DNA from: Axinella damicornis
Taxonomy: Eukaryota > Porifera > Demospongiae > Axinellida > Axinellidae
Reading direction: 5' to 3'
Length of the DNA stretch: 64,000 bases
Assembly: GCA_963931865.1 (NCBI GenBank)
Contig: OZ007511.1
Coordinates: 3,062,198-3,126,197 of the forward strand
Shown here: one piece after another, positions 44,202-56,200 of the stretch
How positions within the stretch are numbered: position 1 is the stretch's first letter
Layout: every line of letters starts with the position of its first letter
Notes under the pieces: model-generated
The model's input: the letters and a program-made list of their open reading frames with translations, nothing else
The model's database searches: none
What the model was told of the DNA's origin: nothing
Program-made: the position numbers and the translations under genes

Positions 44202-47200
44202 CTGTGACCAAGAAAAGTGCCTATCAACTTCCACTGTAGTGTCTCTAAAAGCCCAACCATGACAACATACATGGTATAGCTAACTACGATTTGTTGCCAA
44301 GGTTCTTTAATGCCCAAAACAAGATGTTGCAGCCATCTCACATAAACTACAGAGATATTTTGTCATGAGCCCCCTTTGTTTGGATCCCTGATTGTTGACA
44401 AGCATAGATGACAGCATCATAAGTACCCCTCGTACATTGGCATTTGGAGATGCGCACATCATCAAATAAAACACAAGTCCATTTCTGCTTTCTCTACTAA
44501 AGTGCAGGAGATTGTACAAACCGATGCTTTTATACCACCCATCTCAGCTGAATGTAGCAGAACCACTGACTGCTATGCCGGCTTTGTGAGCTTAGTCACA
44601 GTAGTAGAAGACCTCCACTGGCAATAGGCTTGCATCTATGCAAAGACTAGGCCCTCAAGTACTGGAACAAACAGTCAATCAATTGGTGGAGGTCTCTACT
44701 AAAGTGCAGCCGATTGCACAAACAGATGCCCATCTCACCTGAATGTAGCAGAACCACTAAGCACTATGCCAGATTTGTGTGCTTAATCACAGTAGACCTC
44801 TACTGGTGATTTGCTTGCATCTATGCAAAGACTAGGCACTCAAGCACTGTAAGAAACAGTCAATCAATTGGTGGAAGTCTCTACAAAAAAGTGCAGGAGG
44901 TTGTACAAACAGATGCTTATAACACCCCAGTGCCTAGAATATTTTTAAAAAATCAATACTACCCACAGGGCTGTCTGTAGGTACCACACAAAATCCTGTC
45001 TGGCCAATTTTATGATAGCACAATTACACACTGCCGAAGGTAGTGCATAGAGGTATGTAGTGTTGATAATTCCGTGTGAAGCGCAGAAAAATTTCAGGAT
45101 GGGCTCTCATGGCACCTTCGTGCTTTTGCTCTGCAAGCCCACACAAGCTCACACAGTGTATAGACATCAACTTAACCTTTGTACTAGACTTACAAAGGTT
45201 TCAATTAATGATTACGTCATTAGTTTCTATAGGTGTGAGGGACCGAGCGCAGAGACTCACTGAAACAAACTGAAACTTTATTATGGCAACTTGAGGGAGA
45301 CGCAAATACACTGGGGGGGGGGGGGGGGGGGGGGGACAACTGTGCAAAACCGAATCCTATTTATAGTACAAAAACAACAAAAGTGCGGACAGCGCTAACG
45401 TACAATAGGAGGCGGCGCAGTGCATACAAAAATGAGGACTAATACACATACCGAGTAAGGACATACAGATAACCACAACTATTAGCACAAATCAACATAA
45501 ACATCCTATAGCTACTAACAGTCATAGTCCTAAATCAGCCCTCCACACTCCTCCCCTCCTCTCCTGCGGTGAACTAGTTCACCGAGGATCGCGACAGGGC
45601 ATCCGCGTTTCCATTTAGGACGCCTGCACGATGCTGTACTGTGAACCGATACGGCTGGAGGGACAAACTCCAACGAGTGAGGCGAGCATTGTCATACTTC
45701 AGTCGATCCAACCACTCCAGACAACGGTGATCAGTGAGGATGGTGAATTCACGTCCAAGCAAATACACCCTGAAGGCTTGGACCCCCAATCGAATGGCCA
45801 AACATTCTTTCTCTACCACAGAGTATCGTTCCTCTCTTTGGAGTAGCTTCCGGCTGTAGTAGGCAATGGGGTGTTCGTCCCCCGCATCATCAACTTGGGT
45901 GAGCACTGCCCCAACTCCCCTGTTAGACGCATCGGTCTGCAGAACAAACTGGCGATCAAAGTCTGGAGCGTTCAGCACTGGCTTAGAACAAAGTAATTCC
46001 TTCAACCTTGTGAATGCAGCACCACAACCAGATGTCCAGACAACTTGATTTGGGGCCAACTTCTTTGTCAGGTCTGTCAGTGAAGCAGCTATTTCCGCAT
46101 AGTTTGGAATGAACTTCCTGTAGTAGCCGGTCAACCCCAAGAAGGTGCGCACCTGCTTCTTTGTCTCTGGCACTGGATACGACAACACAGCCTCAATCTT
46201 TGAAGGTAAGGGCTTCACCTTGCCCCCTCCAACCACATGCCCCAGGTAGGCACATTCCGACATACCAAACTGACACTTGCGTGGCTTGGCGGTCAATCCA
46301 GCCTGACGAAGCCGCCCTAGCACCGTGCGAACATGGGTGAGGTGCTCCTTCCAGGATGTGCTATAGATTACCACATCGTCAATATAGGCTGCACAAAACC
46401 CCTCAAGACCTCGAGTGACCTGATCCATCAGCCGTTGGAATGTTGCCGGTGCTCCGTTGAGGCCAAACGGCATGACCCGAAACTGGTACAACCCATATGG
46501 TGTCACAAACGATGTCAGCGGGCGAGATTTCTCAGACATAGGGACCTGCCAGTATACCTCTGGACAAGTCAAGTGTTGTGATATAGCGAGCATTCCCCAA
46601 CCTGTCTATCAACTCGTCCACCCTAGGCATAGGGTACGCATCCAGGTGAGTGGATTTGTTCAACCGTCGGAAGTCAACACAAAGGCGCATGGTCCCATCC
46701 TTCTTTCCAACCAGGACCACTGGAGACGCCCAATCACTTGTTGAGGGTTCTATCACCCCTTTCTCCTCCATTTCAGCCAACTCCTTTTGCACCATCTCCC
46801 TGTGCGCATATGGAATGCGATACGGTGACTGCCTAACCGGCCGGGCTCCCTCGACATCAATGTGATGCTCAGTCCAGCTAGTCCTCCCAGGCTCACTCTG
46901 TAGGACATCTTGCGATTCCTCAAGCAACTCCTCCAGCTCCGCTCTCTGCTGACTATCCAGATTCTCCCCAATCACAGGCCTCTCCTCTACCTCACCAGTA
47001 GGATCTCCATCCCAGTCAACCAACTCCTCAGAACCCTCACTGTCCTCCAAATCCTCACTGTCCTCTACCATTCCAAGTGATAGATACGCCATGTCAGTTG
47101 GAGCGTGCCACTTCCTGAGCATGTTGACATGCATGATCTTCTTCTTCTTCCGTTTGTCCTTCATCTCAACCTCGTAGTTCACCTTCCCCAGGCGCCGAAC

Positions 47201-50200
47201 TACCCCGTACGGGCCCTGCCACTGAGCAATCAGCTTGTTGGTAGAACTTGGCAGGAGCACCAAAACTTGATCCCCAGGCTGAAATTCTCTGCTCCGAGCA
47301 TTTCTATCATACCACACTTTCTGCTGCTTCTGCGAGCGTGCCAAGTTCTCCTGAACCAGCTCTGCCATTCTCTCCAGCCTCTCTCTCACCAACAGGACGT
47401 AGGACACTACACTCTCCTCACTCTGGTTGTCGCCTTCCCATGCCTCCTTCAGCACATCCAAGGGCCCCCGAACCTGCCTACCATACAACAACTCGAAGGG
47501 TGAAAACCCCGTAGAGGCTTGTGGTACCTCTCTATACGCGAAGAGAAGGTAGGGCAAGAGCCGATCCCAATCTTTCCCTTCGTCTGTCGCTGCCTTTTTG
47601 AGCATGGTCTTCAAGGTGTGATTAAACCGCTCCACTAACCCATCCGTTTGTGGGTGGTAGGGGCTAGTGCGGATAGCCTTGACGGAAAGGAGACGGTAGA
47701 CTTCTGCCAGCAGCTTGGACATGAAATTTGTCCCTTGGTCAGTGAGAATCTCGCTGGGGATACCAACTCTCGAGAACAGCTTGACGAGTTCTTCAGCCAC
47801 GTGCTCTGCGTCAATGTTCCTAAGTGGTATTGCCTCAGGGTACCGGGTCCCATAATCACAGAACACCAAAATGTACCGGTTGCCAGATTGACTCCGGGGT
47901 AGTGGCCCCACAATGTCCATGGCCACTCGATCAAAGGGTACGGTCATCACTGGCAGAGGGACTAATGGAACCTTCTGCACCCGCCGACTTGGGCACTTCT
48001 GACATTCGCCACACGATCGGCAATACCCCGCTATGTCTCGATACACTGTCGGCCAATAGAACCTCTGCAACACCCGGTTGGTGGTTTTGTTCTTCCCTAA
48101 ATGCCCAGCAAGAGGGATCTTGTGTGCCACCTTCATCACCACCCCGCGGCAAGCCAACGGTAGTACCAACTGCTCGACTGGGCCTTTCTCCCTATCTCCT
48201 TCCTTCGGCTTCCAGTCTCGATACAGCAGCCCATTGCGATAGAAAAACCCCTTCCGACACCCATCACTTCCTCCTGCTAACTTCCTGGCCCCTTCCAATG
48301 TTGGATCCTCCTGCTGCAATGCCTTCAATTCCTCTACTGACATCCCAACCTCTGGGTAGCCTCCCGCCTGAATCTGCTCCTTCCGTGCATAGAGCTGCTT
48401 CTGCCCTCGCTTCTGCTTCCGGGTCATCCTCTGCCGTTCACGACCTCCCTCAAACAATTCCTCATCAAAATCAAAACCCTCTTCCTCCCCGTCGTCTGGG
48501 TCTCCCTGTGGTAGCTCCTTGACTTCAACTGGGTTGCATTTCGCCGATGAAGTCATCTCCTTGACTTTTTCCACCGCCTCTCTACGCTCACGTTGCTGAG
48601 CCTGTGCCCTCGTCTCCACTGCCAGTGCCTGGTCTGCCCTGGGCTGTCCCTCAAGATCACTTGACCCCTGCCTGCTCCCTTGCAGCAATGCCCCCATCTC
48701 TGGGACATCCGTGCCCAATAGAACTGCTGTGGGTAGCGAATCAGATGCTCCTGCCTCCACTGAGAATTGCCTGCCTCCAACCTCAATGTGGACCCCTGCC
48801 AATGGATAGCTGACTGTGCCACCACATGCACACCGAATGGCAACCTGTTCTTCCTTCAGGTTTTCTGTTGGCACCAAATCCCGCCTAACCAAAGTCCGGG
48901 AATGTCCCGTATCCAGCAGAATGTCACTCACTGGAGTCCCTTCAACCACACCAGTGCGACAAACCTCCAAACCCAGGTTACAACTGCCTTTCTCAACCAC
49001 ACACCCCTCCATTCCCCTGCAACACAGAGCTTTAGCTGGACACTTGAAAGAAAGATGCCCCTTCTGCCCACAATTAAAACACTTCAACTCACTTCTTGCC
49101 TTCTGGATGGTCCCGTCTGCCTTCCCCCATGGCTGACGTTTTGGGCAGTCCCTCGCCACATGACCCGCTTGCTTGCAGTCAAAGCACCTCCTTACTGCCT
49201 CCACATCTGCGCGCTGGCTTGATGTCTCCACCCGCTTACTACCCTGGAGTGGTCTCCTAGCTTGCAGATAATCCTCTGCCAACTGCCCTGCCTCGGCTGC
49301 AGTCTTGGGCTTCCGCTCATGAACCCACACTCGCACGCCCTCTGGTAACGCCCTGAGCACCTGCTCCGTAGCAATGAGCTCCCGTAACTCCGCCAACGTC
49401 TTGCAATCCCTGGTCCACTGGTTGGTCAGGTCCAAGATCCGTGTTGCCAGCTGCCTGAATGTCTCATCTGGCTTCTTGGTAGCCTCTCGGAGTCGGCGCC
49501 GGTAAGTTTCCAGGTTAATATCATACCTGGCCAGAATTCCCTCCTTCACCTTGGCATAGTCCGTGGCCTCCTCGGCACTTAATGCCGTATATGCCTTCTG
49601 TGCCTTCCCCGATAACTGGGGCGCCAACTTGAACACCCACCTCGCCCGTGGAATGTCGTAGGCCACCATCATCCGTTCGAAGGTCTTCAAGTAGGCTTCG
49701 ATGTCATCACTATCACACAGCTTCGACAACTTGACCTTGTCCCGCTCCACAGTCGGAGATGCCGTCCTATCTCGCTCACCAACCAGCCTCGTCAACATTT
49801 CGATCTGCCGCGCCATGTCTTCTGCCCGCCGATCCATCTCCGCCTCTCTCCTCAATCGCTCCGCCCCATACTCTTCCTCTCGCCTCTGCCGATCCTCGAT
49901 GAGCAGCTTGATCATGTCCCCGATGCCTGCAGCTGCCGGTCCTCCGCCGCCTTCCCCGTCTGCCATATCTCGGTCCTCACTCCGCCTGTACGACCGTCCC
50001 GACCTCGTTGTCATACAATCGCACTATTATCCCGTGGGCCTCGTCGCAACCGTCAACGAACTATCCCACCGCTGCCACCAAATGTGAGGGACCGAGCGCA
50101 GAGACTCACTGAAACAAAATGAAACTTTATTATGGCAACTTGAGGGAGACGCAAATACACTGGGGGGGGGGGGGGGGGGGGGGGGGACAACTGTGCAAAA

Positions 50201-53200
50201 CCGAATCCTATTTATAGTACAAAAACAACAAAAGTGCGGACAGCGCTAACGTACAATAGGAGGCGGCGCAGTGCATACAAAAATGAGGACTAATACACAT
50301 ACCGAGTAAGGACATACAGATAACCACAACTATTAGCACAAATCAACATAAACATCCTATAGCTACTAACAGTCATAGTCCTAAATCAGCCCTCCACAAT
50401 AGGAAACTGGGTAACCGGAAATTGTGTGCATGTATGCAATAGCATGCAGTAGTGCCCCACCTGGCTTTACCACTGACAGTCTTTCTGGGCTCAGTGCAGT
50501 GAGTAAAAAATTACCACTGCCCAATCTTGGCTTTATCACTACCCACATTTAGTTTCTCACTGCCCAAATGGGCAGTGATATTTTAGGTACTGCATTTCTG
50601 ACAACTCTCTCTTCCGCAAAGATGAAACTTCACACATCTTCCACATGTATCACAGCTGGCGTGGTGATATATGCGCATGTGCACATTCTGACACTATTAC
50701 GCGAGGCTTCTGAGTCAACTTAGAGCTAGTATATACAAGGATGCAGAGATTAGGCTGTTGGTTAATGTGAATGGAAGAACCCAATACACACACACTCCTA
50801 CATACACGCATGCACCGGCACATACACACACTCAAAATCTACTAGATATACTTGTATGTCAATTGATAACTTGTCAACTCTCCAGTTGTTGAAAACATTC
50901 AACATGACAAACTTACTGTCATTGTCCCGTATTCTCACAGAGGCCACAGCAGGCATCACTGTCACTCTGTTTGCAAGGTGTGGGTCCTGAAGAGACAGGG
51001 TAATGTTCAGCTCTTCTACACCCTCAGGAACTTCATCCTCGTATATCACCACATTGAAGGTTTGTGAGTGTCGTGTATCCTCAAACTTGCATGACAGGAT
51101 GCTTCCAGGACTGTTGTTCTCAATCTGGTGATAGTCCTGAAACCCAGGTATACTAGGATAAAATGGGCCTGCTGAAGCCGGTCTTGATTCTGGACATAGT
51201 AAAAGTACAGCACAATAATGGAAATTGGCTGAGAAATCAAGTAGCATCACCCATACCTGCTGAGCCATCCTTAGTATTTGCAAATAGCCTGAACGTTATC
51301 CCAAACGGAAGTAGTGGGTCAGGCTCTGGGAAACTGATGCTGACATTGAGAGTAGCTTGCCCATCACTTTCGTCAACTTCAACCAGTGTCTCCACAAATC
51401 CAATCACAACAACTGGAAGGTGAGAGGAATCATACAACCATGTAGCTAGAATCCACAAGTAGCTACACAAGTACAGAGATGTAATACTTAGCTTGCGCTA
51501 CCAGCGAGTTGCAACAGCTACCAGTGTGGTTGCCGCTTGTACACTAGAAAGTAGACTTCTGCCAGAAGTTAGTAGTGTTCTTGAGTGGGTGGTTTCAAGT
51601 GCCTCATGTGACTTTCTGTTTCGGTACTTTTGCTTTTACCCTTTGTAACTAGCCTTGTTCCCAATCCCACACCCAGCTTTTCATCGCTTGAAGTATACAA
51701 TAAAGCGGGGCATAATGACAGCGATCACGACTGTGTGGTCAGAATCTTTGTGGGCCTTTCATAAGAGCTGTGTTGGCAACGAAAGTTGAAGAGACCACTT
51801 GAGCAACGGTACCCGATGGCACAACAAAGCGCTTGTATGGTGAGTTTGAGCACCAAAATTATACGTTTGGGGCACTGCATGATAGCAATAATGACGGTGT
51901 AGTCAATCTTTCTAGACCATTCCTAAGTAGTCAAAGTTCAATTAGTTAATTATATAGATCTACAATGTCATAATTTAGTTTACATTACACGGATTTTTCC
52001 CCTACCAGGAGTGTAATGTATAATTATATGTTATTTGAAACAGGCTGTATAGCCAAGATAGTCACAGAGAGAGTCATGGGACTTAGTAGGTGTTCTTAAA
52101 ATTACCAAGTATGATAATTACCATCATCATCAAGGATTAGTACTTGTAGATCTGGAAAGCAATCACGACCATTGAATCGATACTGGGGATCATCATCACA
52201 GTTGAATTCAGGATTGTTTGGTGTGTTTGGATCAGGATCAGAAGACAGCTGGAAGATCTCCGTATTCTCTGGTATAAGGTCCTCAAATATTGTGTAAGCA
52301 AGCGTAGTTTGATTAAATGAAGGTGGCAGTCTCACAGTGATAACAGGTTCATCCCCAAGTCTAAAGTCCGCTGGTACTGATGGAGCAGCTGTTGCAGGTT
52401 CCCCAACTCCTTGTATTCGTGGAGTACTAATCTGAATTCGAATGTCAAAAGTTTGTTCAGACTGGCGATCTTTTTCAAGGATTGCCGTGAATGTTGTTTG
52501 TGTTTCATTGTGTTCAACTCTTGCTTCTCTAAATCCAATTTCAATAGCTAGTGGGGAAGGAACAGAAACAGCAATAAACAAAGAAAATTAACTATTGACA
52601 TCATGCAGGTGGGAATTAAAGGCACTTGAGAGGGCCTGATCAACTAGCTGCATCACTTATAATCAGTGCAAAGTATACATACACAAATAGGAATACGGAA
52701 ATTGGTACTTAATTAGTAGCAAAATGAAAGGATTAAGTGATGCAGCTTGTGGAGCTTCAGTGAGAGGCTGTGGATCCTTTACCTCTTAATTTGTAGTCTA
52801 CAAAAAAGGCAAAGGATCCACAGTCTCTCACTGAAAACTCTACGTAAAGTGTACATGCAAACAGCAATAGTAGACTGGCTACATGACATCCTATTTAGGC
52901 CGTGAATATCACATTTCATACTACACTTTAAGGTCACTTACGGTCACTCCGAGGAATCCTACACACAGTAGTTTGAGTGGTGAATGCCACTGGATTGGTG
53001 AACGTTCCATTAACACCCAAAACCACAACAAACTCTTCTTCTGCTTCGTTTATCTCATCATCAACAATGGGAATCTTTGCAATCACAGCTTCATTTCCTG
53101 CTCTCATTGTAACCTCAAATGGTTGTGTATCACTGAAGTCCATCCCTGCATGGAGAGACAAATGTGTACTAGTGTACAGTGACAAATTTTATCACCTAGT

Positions 53201-56200
53201 TTATTGCTGATCATCATTCCCATGGAGTTTAAAGGCTGCCTTTCAGATGGGAGGGTATACTAGCGGCTGTTCAATGGTTAGGCAATTACTGGTATAGTTC
53301 GAGGATTCCTTGTTTTTAGGGTACTGGTGCAGGCACAAGCAGTGGATACCAGGCTTTCTTTCTCCTCTAAAAGACTTGGGTGTGAGGCTAGGTATAGATC
53401 AGTTGTGTGGTACGAATATGGATGAGGTCACACATTCTTACTTGAAGCATTGGCTCCTTTCAATATTGTTGTGCATGTGGGTGGCCGTGGACCATTGGCA
53501 GCAATATTTTCAGTAATTGTTCGAGGGGTGAGTTGAAATGTTAGGTCTTCTTCAATCGTGGTGTCCTGAAGTCTAATAGTCACAGTACATGGCGCATTTG
53601 GTAGTGTTGATCGACGATCTGGACCTTCATTTCCTGAAAAATCTGCCTCTGAGAACCCAAGTCTCAGTGCTGAAAAAGAAGTGTAGTATAATCATCTTCA
53701 TTACTGTATGAAACACATTACTGTCTCCTCTCCTTTTCCCTCCTCAATTTTCATTCCAGATCCCCCCACCACCACCACCACCACCACCACCACTGGAAGG
53801 AGATGTGAAGGGCTATATACGTATGTAAGGTAACAATTTCGATGACAAAAACGAACAATGCAGCTTTACCTTAACCCTCCAGCCTCAGAGTCTGAGATAC
53901 AGATACACTACAACTAGTTACCCGTAGTATCATTAAGGTAGGAAGCACGACATCGGCGAAATCGCACAATTTTGCTCATGAATAATTAACAAATCCATGA
54001 ATATGCAGACACCTGGTGCTTCAAGGACCACTTGAAAGGTCAATCCTTGCTCTAGCAGCTACTGCAAATCTCCTGTCCATAGGTGTTAGGTTTCGTGATG
54101 GACGAAGTCACTGTATAGACATCAAATCTTGAAAAATTGTTCGTTTGAGGCATCCATAGCTCCAAGCACAACAGGGTTGTCACCCAATACAGGGACCACA
54201 TTGGCAACATTGATCTTTGCTCTATCCAGTGGCATAATTTCCATGTCCATAGCATGTACGGTTTGTGAGCAACGACTGCACAAACACACCATATGCATCA
54301 AAATCCTCAAAACATGGTTGGATTCAGAGGCCTGTAGCTCCAAACCTGATGCCCCACATGTAGGTATCACAAGAATCCACAGAGAACGGCCAATCCTGTG
54401 ATGCAGGTCCGGTATTTTTAGCTGCTCCCGTTCTCCGGATATCTTCGCTCAAACATCACCAATAATTAACCCGCTTAGCCCGCCCCTATTTCAGAGGTTT
54501 ATAGCGCAAAAAGTCTGGGGCCTTGGGAGGGGAGAGGTAGATTTTCTTGAAGGCATCGATCGCCGCTTTGAACTGTAGCTACCTCCAGCCGACAGCGAAT
54601 TCACAACGAGAGAGCAGACGAAGCCAACTTGCCGACTTGAAGGTGATCTTTAATGGTTTCCACGTGGGTAGCGTCCGTCACATTACTCCGTTCACGATCT
54701 CTTGAAACTCAACGTGATACGGAGATTCGCGTACCTCCGTAAGCGTGTCCTACCTCCTCTGCTCCCCCCCCCCCCCCCCCCCCCTTGCTAGTACAGAGGT
54801 TTTCAAAGATCTTGCAACTGAATTTGTAGAACGGAAGTCACATGACAGCAGTTCTCTGACCAATCAGCGTATAGTACACAGCAAAAAGTATTCTGTTGTG
54901 ATACTGTTCTGGTTGTGTTTGCTGTTGTGTATCGGTACTGCAGCTGCTGCAGATCTGTACCAGATTGTTCTGAACATGCTGGTATCAGTTCAGTATAAAC
55001 CACGAAACCTTCAGAATGCGTACGCTGTATCAGAACTGTCACAACAGATGTGTTACAGGTATGTAGATAACTGCAGGTCTGTATCAGATCAGCTATGTGA
55101 CACCACACCCCCAGGGTTGAGTCTGCACGTGACCAGAGAATTTGAATTTTGTGAAGCAAAGTTATGGCCTGCTGTTGTTGGTGCATTGTCTCGAGGCTAG
55201 TTGTGACGGTCATGTTTGGTGGTGCTGTGTTTGTGAAGTGAGTTTGACTTTAAACTAGACTATACTGTAATTTGGAAACTGCCAAGCTTAAGCATGCTGC
55301 TCTTGTTGGAATTATCTGCAGCACAACTGGTGGTGATGATATCACTTCAGATTCTGAGATGGACATGGAGGTATATCTTTTCACCTTAGTCCAGCCTCTC
55401 CCTCCAGCTTTCTGGGCTGTACATGTGATTCAAGCCTCACTGGCTTTTAATCACGTGGTTAGAGATGTAGAGGCTGGAATTTTGTGCTTGTATTCATCAC
55501 CTCAACCACTTTGATACCTCAACTAATAGGACCACTTTGGTGGACATTTCAAGCCTACCCTCAAGGTATGGAGAGAAATGCTGTGATGATGAATACTTAT
55601 AACTATCCCCGGCCCGTGTCACCCTCATCTTTCTCTGCTTCAGGCATATCCAGAGTGATGACTATACTGGTCATTGCCCATAATATCTGTTGCACTATAC
55701 CTCTGCGCGTCTGTATCAGAATGTAAACAGATCTGTATCAGAACGTAGGTTTTTGCTGTGTAGTCACAAGTTGTCATGCATGCGAGCTACGTACAGTAGA
55801 TAGACTACCAGACTCAGTCATTCCCAGGCAGCGTTTACGACTCACAGTTGAATTCTATACCGCAGGAAGTAATTCGACAGCTTCAGCAAGTGATTCGACC
55901 GCAAAGCGCCTTCTCACTAGTCAGCCTTCTGGATCTACCGGTGATCGGTGTACAGAATACCATTGTAGGACCCGGCGTAAGTCTTTGCTGTAAGCGCTCA
56001 TCCGCTCTGGTTCACACGAAGCCATTTTCGGTGAGATGGAGAGCGCTCGAGCTCTTACGATTTGAATTTGCATTCACGTGACTTCCGGTATTTCATTCTG
56101 GCCTGAAATTGCAAGGACTCCGGAAACCCAGGGGGGGCAGGACAAGATCACGTGCACTGTCATTTTGTATGACGTAATGCAAAGTCATTCTACTGCTTTT

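Larger units (their letters stand above)
45234..50398 (-). mobile_element. Gmr1-like Ty3/gypsy LTR retrotransposon
   Basis: Flanked by a perfect 5-bp target duplication ATAGG (45229-45233 and 50399-50403). LTRs 45234-45547 and 50083-50398 begin TG and end CA and differ by one substitution plus G-tract length, so the insertion is recent. Domain order along the long frame is gag, protease, integrase, reverse transcriptase, RNase H. Integrase before RT is unlike ordinary Ty3/gypsy and is the diagnostic order of Gmr1-type elements. It lies in a gene C intron. Confidence 0.9.

Noticed and set aside
47824..48522. 232-codon plus-strand frame
   Set aside because: Antisense shadow of the integrase and protease region of the LTR element.
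54745..55200. 151-codon plus-strand frame with a hydrophobic stretch
   Set aside because: Starts in a C tract, has repeated CTGTATCAGA-type words, no domain and lies in a mobile element.
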